From contig NZ_BATP01000028.1 of the NCBI RefSeq assembly GCF_000739615.1, positions 56,757-120,756 on the forward strand: a stretch of DNA of 64,000 nt, written 5' to 3'. The translations under genes were made by a program, and so were the position numbers. Position 1 is the stretch's first letter. Each line of letters starts with the position of its first letter. Shown in pieces: positions 46,366 through 55,029 of the stretch. Under the pieces are notes generated by a model. It saw only the letters and a program-made list of their open reading frames with translations, made no database searches and was not told the DNA's origin. The stretch comes from Haloferula sp. BvORR071 (GTDB lineage Bacteria; Verrucomicrobiota; Verrucomicrobiia; Verrucomicrobiales; Akkermansiaceae).

Positions 46366-48906
46366 TCAAGGCAGCCGCACGCGGAAGAATTGTTGCGGCC
46401 CGCTGCAGGCCACAGTGGCGTTGCCCAGATGGCTGTCACCGGCGGTGATCGTCTGAACCGCAGCCCAATTCGTCAGGTCTGTAGAGGACTCGATCACGAA
46501 CTGCGCACCCGGTGTGGCATTCCAGGTCATCTGGAGTTGATCCGGGCTTGGATGGGCAAGGGAGGTGATGGCGAGGGCATTCGGCAGCAAGGGATCCGTG
46601 CCTTGGGCGAGTTCCTGCGCGTTGCTCACCCCGTCCTGGTCCATGTCGCCATTGCCATCGAAGGCGTAAGTCAGCAGTTCGCGGAATTCCCAGGCATCGC
46701 TCAGCCCATCCGAATCCGCATCGCCCAAAGGGCCGGTCGCGGCAGGCAGCACGAAGTCACCGACCGAGGTTCCCTGATAGCTGGGATCGAGCGTCGGCAT
46801 CTGCGCATTCACGCCCTTGAGGTAATCACGCAGCCGCACCCAGAGCTGCCATTTTATCGCCAGTTGGGCCTCGGAAAGATTGGTCAGCTCGCCGATCTCG
46901 TTATTCAGGTCGTAGAGTTCAAGGCTGCCCTTCTCGTAGTTCGCCACCAGCTTGTAGTTGCCCGAGAGAATCGCGGAACGCGGGCGCATGTCCTTGGGCG
47001 TGTCCTTCCAATCGTCCGGCCATGGCAGCGGCCCGATGTAGTGCGGCGAATGGATCACCATCTCGCCACCACGCGCAACGACCGGTTGCACCGCCTCATT
47101 TTGGGCAATGCTGTGGATCACCGGCGCGAGGCTGCCGCCATCGGTCGGCGCCGGCAGCGTGGCCGTGCCACCGCTGGCCCAATCGAGGATCGTGGGCATC
47201 CAGTCGATGCCGCTCACCGCTTGCTTGCACTGCGAATCCGCCGGCACGCCGGGGCCGCGAACAAAGGTCGGAACGCGGATGCCGCCTTCCCAAAGCTCCG
47301 GCTTATAGCCGCGCAGGGGATCGTTCTGCGACATGTCCTGCGGTGCGCCGTTGTCCGCCTGATAGATGACGTAGGTGCTATTGCGGATGCCGAGGCCTTC
47401 CAGACGATCGAGCAAACGGCCGACGTTGATGTCGAGATCCGTGGTCATCCCCGCGTAGTTGCGGTTGGTGTGGTTCGTGCCCACCGGAACGCTGGCGTAG
47501 GAGTCGAATGAAGCCTGCGTGGTCTGGATCGACTCGTGGACCGCGTAGTGGGAAACCTGCAGATAGAAGGGCGAGCCGCTGTTCACCCGGCTGTCGAGGA
47601 AGTCCATCGCCCGGTTGGTGATCGAATAAGCGCGCTTGGCATCGGCATTGATCGGCGCGCTGCCGGTGTTGCCATCCTCGTTGCCGGTAGCACCGTCGTT
47701 GGCATCGGCATCAAAGCCGTGCGAAGCAGGTCCATCCCCGGCCAAGTGCCACTTCCCGAAATGCGCGGCGGAGTAACCCGAACCGGGAATCGCCTTGAGC
47801 AGCTCCGGTGTCGTCCGCTCCGCAGCCTGAATGGCATTCACCGCCTTGCCGGGCGTGATCAGCTTGTATTTCCCGGAAAGCTCGCTGCCGCTGCGGCCTA
47901 CAATGTCGGTCATCTTCAGCCGTGCCAGGGTCCGGCCGGTTAGAATGCCATAGCGCGATGGCGAACAATTCGGGTGCGGCGAGTAACCGCGCGAGAAGCG
48001 CATGCCCTGGGAAGCGAGCAGCTCCAGGTTCGGGGTGCGGTAGTAGTCGCTTTTCGAATCCGCCCGATCCTTGTCCATGCGCACGCTGGTACCGGTCCAG
48101 CCCTGGTCATCCGCATAGATCATCACGAAGTTCGGGTAGCGCCGTACGTCCATCGTGACGGTCCAAGTCGCCGCGCTGCTGGTGTAGGTGAAAGAATCCG
48201 GACCGACGTAGCCCGCGAGCGGAGTGTAGAGGATCCGGCTGCCATCAATCGCCGCACTGCCATGGGCAGGCTGGGTCAAGGAGACCAATGAGACCCCGCT
48301 GGCGTCGTTACGCAAGACCTCCAGAGGATTGGCACTGCTATCGTGCAGCACTTGGAATTTATCATCCGAAGCGGATGGAACCGTCAGCGTCAGGGTCGCG
48401 ATGCGGATGCCATCTCCCACGGTCGAGGAAAGCACCAAGGTCTGGCCGATCTCCAGAGGCAAGGACAAGCCCGTGACCGCCGCGGTGGTGCGGGTCTGGA
48501 CCCCACCGGAAGTCGGGGTGAGAAAAGTGGAGTCGTCCGTGCCGGTGACTTCGTTCAGCGTGTAGCCGTTCACGATCACCTTGCGGTTGAACTTGAAGGT
48601 CGCGCTCTCTCCCGGGCCCATCCGCGCCACTCCGGTGCCACCTTGCACGCCGATCCCATTGTCCGCGGAATTGAGGTTCCCGGGCGCAGCGGCGACGGTG
48701 AAATTGAGAAAAGTCCCATCCCCCACCCCGATATTCGAGCGCGTGGCGGTGGTGCTGCCCATGTCGTCCGCACCGCCATTCGTCCCCGACTCCAGATCCG
48801 CGTTCTGGTTGAACTGGAAATCGAGCACGAGGCTCTGCGCCTGCGCGGAACCCGCGAACAGGGCCAGCAACAAGCATGCGAGGGAGGACCTGCGAAAGGA
48901 CGACAT
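46366..48906 (-). CDS. Large multidomain sulfatase
   Basis: This encodes 846 residues with a signal peptide ending near GSAQAQ. Residues about 25-175 form a beta domain of unknown type, followed by a small cadherin-like segment (about 180-250; 'TPLAGYVGPDSFTYT'). The sulfatase core starts at NFVMIYADDQG (about 257), with formylglycine motif NCSPSRYGILTGR (Cys-x-Pro-Ser-Arg, about 308-320) and GKWHLAGDG (about 388-396). The C-terminus has DADSDGLSDAWEF and DMDQDGVSNAQELAQGTDP type-3 segments and a final beta domain ending FFRVRLP, the tail also seen in the giant repeat proteins. Substrate is unknown. Confidence 0.9.
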   Translation of the reverse strand: MSSFRRSSLACLLLALFAGSAQAQSLVLDFQFNQNADLESGTNGGADDMGSTTATRSNIGVGDGTFLNFTVAAAPGNLNSADNGIGVQGGTGVARMGPGESATFKFNRKVIVNGYTLNEVTGTDDSTFLTPTSGGVQTRTTAAVTGLSLPLEIGQTLVLSSTVGDGIRIATLTLTVPSASDDKFQVLHDSSANPLEVLRNDASGVSLVSLTQPAHGSAAIDGSRILYTPLAGYVGPDSFTYTSSAATWTVTMDVRRYPNFVMIYADDQGWTGTSVRMDKDRADSKSDYYRTPNLELLASQGMRFSRGYSPHPNCSPSRYGILTGRTLARLKMTDIVGRSGSELSGKYKLITPGKAVNAIQAAERTTPELLKAIPGSGYSAAHFGKWHLAGDGPASHGFDADANDGATGNEDGNTGSAPINADAKRAYSITNRAMDFLDSRVNSGSPFYLQVSHYAVHESIQTTQASFDSYASVPVGTNHTNRNYAGMTTDLDINVGRLLDRLEGLGIRNSTYVIYQADNGAPQDMSQNDPLRGYKPELWEGGIRVPTFVRGPGVPADSQCKQAVSGIDWMPTILDWASGGTATLPAPTDGGSLAPVIHSIAQNEAVQPVVARGGEMVIHSPHYIGPLPWPDDWKDTPKDMRPRSAILSGNYKLVANYEKGSLELYDLNNEIGELTNLSEAQLAIKWQLWVRLRDYLKGVNAQMPTLDPSYQGTSVGDFVLPAATGPLGDADSDGLSDAWEFRELLTYAFDGNGDMDQDGVSNAQELAQGTDPLLPNALAITSLAHPSPDQLQMTWNATPGAQFVIESSTDLTNWAAVQTITAGDSHLGNATVACSGPQQFFRVRLP

Positions 48907-48965
48907 TTCAGATGACCCGTTTCACAAGTCCACGGAATGTTCCCCGAACGCGGAGCGTTTTCCTG

Positions 48966-50360
48966 TCACTGCTTGCCATCCGCCGTGATCGCGCGGATCT
49001 CATCAATCGCTTCTCCCGCATAGAAGGTCACATGCACGGTGCGGCGGTCCTTGGAGAGCACCACCCGGTCGCCGCCCTTGGTCCGCTCCAAGCCGCGCAG
49101 TTCGGCGTCCTCGGGACTCAGCGGCGGCAAGGGTGCCTTCGAGAGCACCTTGTCGGTGCGGTCGAGCTTGCGGCTGCCAACGATCACCGCGAGTACCGGG
49201 CGATCGAAGGTGACCGAGCCCTTGAAGCGACGGTAGTCGGGGCGATGAATCTTACCGACCGGATTGTAGCGCATCAGGTAGCTGCGGACCCTTCCCTTCG
49301 GCTGGAGTTGGAACTCGGGAGCCGCGATCAAGTTGGGGCCCTCGTAGTTGCCAGCCTCGGTGATATCCACCTGGATCGGCACGGAAAGCTCCAGATCACG
49401 CCGCTCCGGGATCACGAAGATGCGCTCGTCATCCTCCAGGGCGGCGAGCTCCTCGGGAGTTCCCGGTGGTGCAGACACCACCTCGCCGCGGGTCTTGCGG
49501 ATCCCGGAGGCCACCCGCCAAGTGCCTTGGAAACCCTTCGGCTCGTAGGCGAGATCGCGCAGGCGACCCTTGCCGCGGCTGGCGCGCACCGCACCGCCCT
49601 TGAGCAGGGTGCGGGTCTCATCGTCCTTCTTGACCTCCACCTTGCCCTCCAGCACCACGAAATCCGCGGTGCCATCCTTGTCCGCCGAGACTCCGAAGGC
49701 GGTTCCGAGATCCACCAAGGTGGCTGAGCCGGTAACCACACGGAAGCCATGCGCGGTCTCCGGACACCAAGCGTTGAGCTTGCCGTGTTCGAGCGCCAAC
49801 TCGTCCACCGAGCGTACGGCGAGTGAGGCCGGAGCCTCGATCGCCACGACCGCGCCGTTCACGAACTCCATCCGCGACACCCCTTCGGCGAAATCGAGCT
49901 TTTCGCCAACTCGCACCAAGCGCGGTTCCTCACTCTCTTCCGTGCTCTGGAACAGGCTCGCCACCACCTCTCCCCCCGGGGGGGCCCCTTGGGGGGCCTT
50001 TCCGGGCCAGAACAGGGCCAAACCGGCCAAAATCGCGACCACGGCAGCGATTGCCAGGGCTCCGCGGCGCATGCGCGTGAAGCGGATGGTATTCATCACC
50101 CGTCCCGGGAAGACTCCCTCGTCCTCGCTGCCGACGTTTTCGAGGTGAGGTAGAACCGCATGCAGGAAAGCTTCGTCACTGAGCTCCGGCCTCATGCGCG
50201 CGAGTGCCCCGGAGACGAGGAGCTGCGAGCGCAGATCCTCGCGCTTCGCCGGATCGGCTTCGAGCATCGAAGCCAACGAGTCGCGGTCGGGCTCGCTCAG
50301 GTTGCCGTCGAGGAACTGGGCGCAGAGCGAATCGAAGTCGGTATCGTCGTCGGAGTTCAC
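48966..50360 (-). CDS. FecR-domain protein (likely anti-sigma or sigma-linked factor)
   Basis: This encodes 464 residues from a GTG start at 50360. An N-terminal cytoplasmic helical part (about 1-95), like the sensor tails of ECF partners, leads to one transmembrane helix (about 99-118, ALAIAAVVAILAGLALFW). The periplasmic part has a FecR domain (about 130-270; FRVVTGSATLVDLGTAFGV at 206-224 is diagnostic) and an unassigned C-terminal beta region. It starts 9 bp after the sigma factor gene, so the two are coupled. It is likely to hold the sigma factor until an outside signal arrives. Two sulfatase genes follow downstream. Confidence 0.85.
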   Translation of the reverse strand: MNSDDDTDFDSLCAQFLDGNLSEPDRDSLASMLEADPAKREDLRSQLLVSGALARMRPELSDEAFLHAVLPHLENVGSEDEGVFPGRVMNTIRFTRMRRGALAIAAVVAILAGLALFWPGKAPQGAPPGGEVVASLFQSTEESEEPRLVRVGEKLDFAEGVSRMEFVNGAVVAIEAPASLAVRSVDELALEHGKLNAWCPETAHGFRVVTGSATLVDLGTAFGVSADKDGTADFVVLEGKVEVKKDDETRTLLKGGAVRASRGKGRLRDLAYEPKGFQGTWRVASGIRKTRGEVVSAPPGTPEELAALEDDERIFVIPERRDLELSVPIQVDITEAGNYEGPNLIAAPEFQLQPKGRVRSYLMRYNPVGKIHRPDYRRFKGSVTFDRPVLAVIVGSRKLDRTDKVLSKAPLPPLSPEDAELRGLERTKGGDRVVLSKDRRTVHVTFYAGEAIDEIRAITADGKQ

Positions 50361-50369
50361 GGGCGGATC

Positions 50370-50909
50370 TCAGGGGGAAGCGTTGACGCTTTTCGCCGTG
50401 AGGCAGTCGGCCAGGGTTTTGCGGGCGAGGAAGAGCATCTTGCGCACGGCCGCGGGGTTCATGGAAAGTTGGTCGCCGATTTCAGTCGCATTGCGGTCGT
50501 CGTAGTAACGGGCGCTAATCACCTTGCGGACATTCGGGGCGAGGCGGTCAAGGCACTGGCGCAGGGCCTCGTGGCGGATCTCGGTGTCCTGCAGGTCGCC
50601 AGGCGCGGGGCTGTCCGGCTCGGCGGCCACCAGCAGGCCGGTGATTTTTTCGTCGAGCAGGCGCTGGCGGCGCCCGGCCTTCGACAATTCATTCATCACC
50701 AGGTTGCGGGCGATCTGGCGGAACCAGCTGCGGGCATTGTCCGGATGATTCAGCTCCTCCCACTTGCGGTGGGCGATCAGGAAGGTCTCTTGGGCGAGGT
50801 CGTCCACCCATGCCTCATTGACGCCCAGCGAGCGGATGAAATAGCGCAGGCCGGAGTGGTGGGCCCGGACGGCTTCCTCGATTTGCTGGTCTCGCTCCCT
50901 GCGGGTCAT
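50370..50909 (-). CDS. ECF-type RNA polymerase sigma factor
   Basis: This encodes 179 residues. Region 2 (about 18-85; YFIRSLGVNEAWVDDLAQETFLI) binds the -10 element, and region 4 (about 120-172; NATEIGDQLSMNPAAVRKML) is the helix-turn-helix for the -35. The 'AWVDDLAQETFL' layout matches the Rhodopirellula/Verrucomicrobium sigma-70 subgroup. It begins the unit sigma-FecR-sulfatase-sulfatase on the minus strand. Its own regulon is probably the downstream envelope and polysaccharide genes. Confidence 0.9.
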   Translation of the reverse strand: MTRRERDQQIEEAVRAHHSGLRYFIRSLGVNEAWVDDLAQETFLIAHRKWEELNHPDNARSWFRQIARNLVMNELSKAGRRQRLLDEKITGLLVAAEPDSPAPGDLQDTEIRHEALRQCLDRLAPNVRKVISARYYDDRNATEIGDQLSMNPAAVRKMLFLARKTLADCLTAKSVNASP

Positions 50910-51085
50910 GTGGCGTGCTTCTCAATGGTCGGGGAGGATCTCCCCTTCGGAAGAATTATTTTGCGAGTGGCCGGGGTGTTCCGGTGGAGCGTTCTGCACG
51001 CTTTCCCGATGCCCGCTGCAATCCGCTGCAGCCTGAGATGCGCTTGAGAGCCGATCTTTCAAGGGCGCCACCCGCGGAACGGGGT

Positions 51086-51106
51086 ATGCTGGAGGATCTC
51101 CAGCAT
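51086..51106. promoter_or_regulatory. Perfect inverted repeat upstream of the 79-residue basic protein gene
   Basis: ATGCTGGAG (51086-51094), loop GAT, CTCCAGCAT (51098-51106). It lies 30 bp before the start at 51137 and within the gap shared with the divergent sigma factor gene. It could be an operator or a 5'-UTR hairpin; there is no T-tract. Confidence 0.45.
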
Positions 51107-51136
51107 CACACCAAAGCTTTAGAAAGGACCAAAGCC

Positions 51137-51376
51137 ATGCCACGAGGAGACAAGTCCAGCTATACGGACAAGCAGAAGCGCCAAGCCGAGCACATCGAGG
51201 AGGGCTACGAAGAGCGCGGGGTTTCCAAGAAGGAAGCCGATTCGCGCGCTTGGGCCACCGTCAACAAGATGGACCACGGCGGCAAGAAGTCCGGCTCCGG
51301 CCGGGGTACGACCACCAACAAGGAGCCTGCCCGCAAAGGCGGTCGCAAGGGCGGCAAAGCGCACGTCAAACACTGA
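51137..51376 (+). CDS. Small basic protein of the 'plasmid stabilisation'/KGG type
   Basis: This encodes 79 residues from ATG at 51137, with AGGA 8 bases upstream; an open frame reaches further 5' but is not conserved in style. The sequence opening MPRGDKSSYTDKQKRQAEHI, then EGYEERGVSKKEADSRAWATV, and ending in Lys/Gly/Arg repeats (RKGGRKGGKA) matches a widespread small family often labelled plasmid stabilisation protein, although most copies are chromosomal. The function is unknown; a nucleic-acid-binding or stress role is possible. The next gene starts 12 bp after its stop. Confidence 0.75.
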   Translation: MPRGDKSSYTDKQKRQAEHIEEGYEERGVSKKEADSRAWATVNKMDHGGKKSGSGRGTTTNKEPARKGGRKGGKAHVKH

Positions 51377-51388
51377 GCTTTTTTATCT

Positions 51389-51637
51389 ATGGATCCCGCA
51401 TTGATTGAATCACTGCAGCTCGCCCGTGAAGATTGCCGGATTGGCGATTGGGTGGAGGCTATTACCGTTCCCGAATGGCGGGAGGAGATCGAGCCCCAGA
51501 AATTCAGTTCTGGTGCGATCGATATCTCGCCGGGGTCGGAGGACTTCGGAGGCATGTCCCCGGCCTCGCGGCCGGAGACATGGATCTTTGAACCGGACGA
51601 GCTGAACGGTAAGCGGATCTGGCGCCGCACCGCCTAA
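51389..51637 (+). CDS. Small hypothetical protein
   Basis: This encodes 82 residues (MDPALIESLQLAREDCRIGD). Trp, Glu and Pro are frequent (WVEAITVPEWREEIEPQK), with no signal or membrane segment. It starts 12 bp after the KGG-type gene and overlaps the convergent flavoprotein gene by 4 bp at its stop. Shared transcript and plausible start are the only support. Confidence 0.5.
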   Translation: MDPALIESLQLAREDCRIGDWVEAITVPEWREEIEPQKFSSGAIDISPGSEDFGGMSPASRPETWIFEPDELNGKRIWRRTA

Positions 51638-53016
51638 ACAGCGGCCGCCAGGCGCACTTTCGGCTCCAGGTCCGCGGCGAGGCGTGCGGCCAAGGCAGCG
51701 GTGTGGAGACGGAGCTCCGGAATGGCCGTCGCTTCGAAGTAGCGGGCCCGGAGCATGGGTCCCGTGACGTAGAGCCATTCCAAGGGGTAGCCATTGCGCT
51801 GGAGCGCACGGTAGTCGGCTTGGATCTGTGCGCCGAGGCGGTGTTCATCCGGCACCAGGAAGCCGCGGCGGAGCAAGTTCGTGATCAGCGGATGGCGGAC
51901 CGTCGTGATGTCGCGGGCCGGACCGGTGGCATCGATGATATGATCGGCATCCAGCCAGCGGGTGATCGCCGCACGATTGCGCGGCGCGAGGCCGAGGCGA
52001 AGGCGGCCGTCCTTGTTCTCCACGGAGACGATCGTGCCGCGGCGGATGTCGAGCTTGCCGGAGTCGACCAAGCCTTGGAAGACCACGTGAGTGGCCGGGG
52101 CGCACTGGTGGCGGTGGACTTCCCAAAAGGGGCTGATATGGCGCAGGAAGCGGCCGCGGTCGTGGGGTGACATCTCCCACAGTGACGGCGTAGCGGGCCG
52201 CAGTGCCGCGAAGAGATCACGCCAATCGCCGCCATCCTTCGCATGGCGAGCCGCCGCTTGGCGGAAGAGCCTCACGCTGCGTTGGAGGTCGGAGTCCGGC
52301 AGTTCATCGAGCTCCGGCGGTTGCACCAGCGAAGCGTTGCGGTGCGGCTGCGGAACCAGACCATTGCGGGAGATCGCGTGGATCTGCTTGGCATTGCCCT
52401 GGCGCTCGAGCTCGAGCACCGCATCGATCATCGTGAGGCCGGTGCCGATCACCAAGACGGTCTGGCCGGGCTTCACCTGATCGAAGGTCGAGGCCTTGCG
52501 TGCGGGAAGGGTATGCTGGGCCCAGATTGAACCGGAGAAGGCCGAGCCTTGATTGCCGTTGGCAAGGACCACCCGCGAGCACATCAGGGCGCTATTGTCC
52601 TTCAAGGTCAGGACCGCGACACTGCTCGCCGTGTTGGTCTGGACATCGACGACGCCGCGGTAATCGACCTTGAGGTTCGGACACTGCTGGAGCGCTTCAT
52701 CAAGGCAATGCTTGATGTAGTCTCCGTATACCCGGCGTGGCAGGAAATCCTCCGGGCTGACGCTATCGCCCAAAGTACGGCGGGCATAGTGGTAGAAATG
52801 ATCCGGATCGTCCTGATAGGCGCTCATCCGGCGCGCGGGGATATTCATCACCGCATGCGGGTCATCGCGCCGGTAGGCCAGGCCCGGGCCAGCCTCGCCA
52901 CTCTCCTCGAACAAGATGACCTGCCGCTCCGGCAGGCGGAGGGCGAGATGGATGGCGGTGAAAGTCCCGCTAAAACCGGCCCCGATCACGGCTACCGGTG
53001 AAATCGAGTTGGACAT
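51634..53016 (-). CDS. YdhS-like FAD/NAD(P)-binding protein
   Basis: This encodes 460 residues. The N-terminal dinucleotide site VAVIGAGFSGTFTA (about 8-21) binds FAD; a second one, VLVIGTGLTMIDAVL (about 188-202), binds NAD(P). MNIPARRMSAY (about 57-67) and DATGPARDITT (about 356-366) are typical of the COG4529/YdhS family of uncharacterised flavoproteins. Its place at the end of the sulfate uptake locus suggests a redox role in sulfur assimilation, which is inference. It follows the unknown gene at 53067-53798 by 50 bp on the same strand. Confidence 0.85.
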   Translation of the reverse strand: MSNSISPVAVIGAGFSGTFTAIHLALRLPERQVILFEESGEAGPGLAYRRDDPHAVMNIPARRMSAYQDDPDHFYHYARRTLGDSVSPEDFLPRRVYGDYIKHCLDEALQQCPNLKVDYRGVVDVQTNTASSVAVLTLKDNSALMCSRVVLANGNQGSAFSGSIWAQHTLPARKASTFDQVKPGQTVLVIGTGLTMIDAVLELERQGNAKQIHAISRNGLVPQPHRNASLVQPPELDELPDSDLQRSVRLFRQAAARHAKDGGDWRDLFAALRPATPSLWEMSPHDRGRFLRHISPFWEVHRHQCAPATHVVFQGLVDSGKLDIRRGTIVSVENKDGRLRLGLAPRNRAAITRWLDADHIIDATGPARDITTVRHPLITNLLRRGFLVPDEHRLGAQIQADYRALQRNGYPLEWLYVTGPMLRARYFEATAIPELRLHTAALAARLAADLEPKVRLAAAV

Positions 53017-53066
53017 GGAATGTAGAATGGTTGGTAGAGTATTAAGTCCGGAAAAGCCGACGAATG

Positions 53067-53798
53067 TTAGAGGCGAGCCGACTTGCGTTGGCGGCGATTG
53101 ATCCGGGCTTGGACGTGGACCAAGCGGGCCAGGAAGCGGGCAGTGGCGCGGATCGAGCGCGAGTCATCCCAATCCGAGGGAATGATCAGGCGCACCTGCC
53201 AGCGCTCATCGTGGCGCACGGGCTTCAGGTCGAAGACATCCGGGAAGCGGACCCCGAGGCGCTCGCGGAGACCGGCGCGCTCCTTGGCCTGCTCCAGCGT
53301 CTTGTAGAGCGCCGGGCTGACTTCGCCGGCGAGGGTGAATTCCCTCACGTCAGCGGTGTGGACCTCGATCCAGCCGTCCGCGGCCTGCTCGTGGAATTGG
53401 TCGGCGAGATTGCCGAGCAGATCCCAATCTTCCCGGGAAGGAGCGTCCTGATCGAGCTCCAAGGCCACCGGATTGGCGACCGGCAGCATCCGCAGGATCG
53501 ACTCCTGGGCCAGCTTCGGGTGCTGGGTCAAGATCTCCACGAACTCCAGCAGGACCTGCGACGGGAGCTGGCTCGCCGGGGTATTCCAGCCGATCATGCC
53601 GACCACCGGACGGTCGATCCCTGCCTTGCCCGGACCCGTGTGGGTGAAGACCGGGGCACCATACTTGAAGCCCATGTAGTAGATGGGGAAATCGATCCGG
53701 CCGGTGAGGTGCGGCGAGAATTCGCAATGCTCGACGTAGCCTTGAACAAGGTTCCGGAGGTTCTTGCGGAGGTCGGGATGCAAGGTGGTGAGATGCAT
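53067..53798 (-). CDS. Unknown protein, possibly a degenerate M14-like fold
   Basis: This encodes 243 residues with no signal peptide. It lies between cysA and the flavoprotein, in the same direction. The stretch PVVGMIGWNTPASQLPSQVLLEF followed by LRMLPVANPVALE resembles the M14/succinylglutamate-desuccinylase core (a strand, 'HG.E', helix, then 'vPv.NP.g.e'), but the zinc ligands are missing: 'GWNTPAS' stands where 'HGDEPAG' is expected. So it is either an inactive derivative or an unrelated fold. The C-terminus is basic (RRQRKSARL). I would not assign a function. Confidence 0.6.
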   Translation of the reverse strand: MHLTTLHPDLRKNLRNLVQGYVEHCEFSPHLTGRIDFPIYYMGFKYGAPVFTHTGPGKAGIDRPVVGMIGWNTPASQLPSQVLLEFVEILTQHPKLAQESILRMLPVANPVALELDQDAPSREDWDLLGNLADQFHEQAADGWIEVHTADVREFTLAGEVSPALYKTLEQAKERAGLRERLGVRFPDVFDLKPVRHDERWQVRLIIPSDWDDSRSIRATARFLARLVHVQARINRRQRKSARL

Positions 53799-53925
53799 GG
53801 TTTTTGCGGTGGTGGTTTTTCAATGTCCGGCCAAGTGGCCTACTCAATATCCATACCTAAATGTAGGTTTTAAGGAGACGGGTTTTCAAGGGGATTTTTT
53901 GCGGCGGGGCGGAACTGCCTGAACC

Positions 53926-54957
53926 TTAGATCGAATGATCGTTCGGGTCGTCCTTTTCAGGGGTCTTGCGCGGGCGCTGGGAGGCTTTCAGCTCCGGGAA
54001 GCGGAGGCCGACGATGTCGCCGACACTGAGAGCCATCTCGTCGACCTGGTCGCGGGTGGCCCAGACTTCGATCTCGCGGCGGCTGCCTGTTTCCGGCATG
54101 ACACTGAGGCGGGCGACGGGTCCGGCAACAAAGAGGTGACTGACCCGACCGGCGAGGTGCACGCCTTCCTCCGCGGCGAAGAGCAGCTCGATCTCGTGCG
54201 GGCGGACATAGCGGCCGTCGTCCAGCTTGTTGACCTCGCCGAGGAACTCATAGACGAAGGAAGTCCGGGGTTCGTCGTAAATTCCCTGGGGCGGGCCGGT
54301 TTGCTCGATCCGCGCGTTGCGCATCACGACGACGGAATCGGCCAGTTCGAGGGCTTCTTCCTGGTCGTGGGTGACGAACAGGGTGGTCAGGCCGATCTCA
54401 TCGTGGAACTGGCGCAACCAGCGGCGCAGATCCTTGCGCACCTGGGCATCGAGTGCACCGAAGGGCTCGTCGAGCAGGAGGACCTTCGGACGGATGGCGA
54501 GGGCGCGGGCGAGAGCAACGCGCTGACGCTGGCCGCCGGAGAGCTCATGCGGGCGGCGCTTGTCGAGACCCTCGAGCTTCACGAGGCGGAGGAGCTCCTT
54601 CACGCGATCGTCGATCTCCTTCTTCTGCGGCCGGGAGGCGGCGGGGAGTACGGTCAGGCCGAAGGCGATGTTATCCGCCACCGTCATGTGCTTGAAGAGC
54701 GCGTAGTGCTGGAAGACGAAGCCGACACCGCGTTTGCCAGCGGGGACCTCCGTCACGTCCTCGCCATGGAAAAGCACGCGGCCACTGCCGGGATCGGCAT
54801 ACTCCAAGCCGGCGACGATCCGCAGCAGCGTGGTCTTGCCCGAACCCGAGGGGCCGAGCAGAGCGGTCAAGGAGCCGTTCGGAACCTCCAACGACACATC
54901 GTCGAGGGCGGTGTAGTTACCGAAGGTCTTGTGAATGGATTGGATCGAGACGGACAT
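53926..54957 (-). CDS. cysA: Sulfate ABC transporter ATP-binding protein
   Basis: This encodes 343 residues. Walker [10 protein letters not shown] (about 36-44), signature [15 protein letters not shown] (about 139-153) and Walker [13 protein letters not shown] (about 158-169) identify an importer ATPase; the C-terminal TOBE-like part (about 230-320) is regulatory. Together with cysT, cysW and the binding proteins upstream it forms a sulfate/thiosulfate importer of the inner membrane. It is the last transporter gene on the minus strand; a short tandem repeat (54964-54993) precedes it. Confidence 0.93.
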   Translation of the reverse strand: MSVSIQSIHKTFGNYTALDDVSLEVPNGSLTALLGPSGSGKTTLLRIVAGLEYADPGSGRVLFHGEDVTEVPAGKRGVGFVFQHYALFKHMTVADNIAFGLTVLPAASRPQKKEIDDRVKELLRLVKLEGLDKRRPHELSGGQRQRVALARALAIRPKVLLLDEPFGALDAQVRKDLRRWLRQFHDEIGLTTLFVTHDQEEALELADSVVVMRNARIEQTGPPQGIYDEPRTSFVYEFLGEVNKLDDGRYVRPHEIELLFAAEEGVHLAGRVSHLFVAGPVARLSVMPETGSRREIEVWATRDQVDEMALSVGDIVGLRFPELKASQRPRKTPEKDDPNDHSI

Positions 54958-54963
54958 GGGAAG

Positions 54964-54993
54964 AGACTCAAGACTGAAAGACTCAAGACAGAA
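54964..54993. repeat. Two tandem 15-bp repeats
   Basis: AGACTCAAGACTGAA (54964-54978) is followed directly by AGACTCAAGACAGAA (54979-54993), with one mismatch, and a partial third copy (AGACTGG). They lie in the 72-bp gap between cysW and cysA. They look like replication slippage in a spacer. Confidence 0.6.
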
Positions 54994-55029
54994 GACTGGA
55001 GGAAGACGGGCTGTGGCGAAGATCGGGTT

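Noticed and set aside
45106..47511. A plus-strand open frame of 801 codons
   Set aside because: It is antisense to two sulfatases with intact catalytic motifs.
49970..50010. G- and C-rich homopolymer runs in the FecR gene
   Set aside because: The frame reads through cleanly with a sensible protein, so no frameshift is implied.
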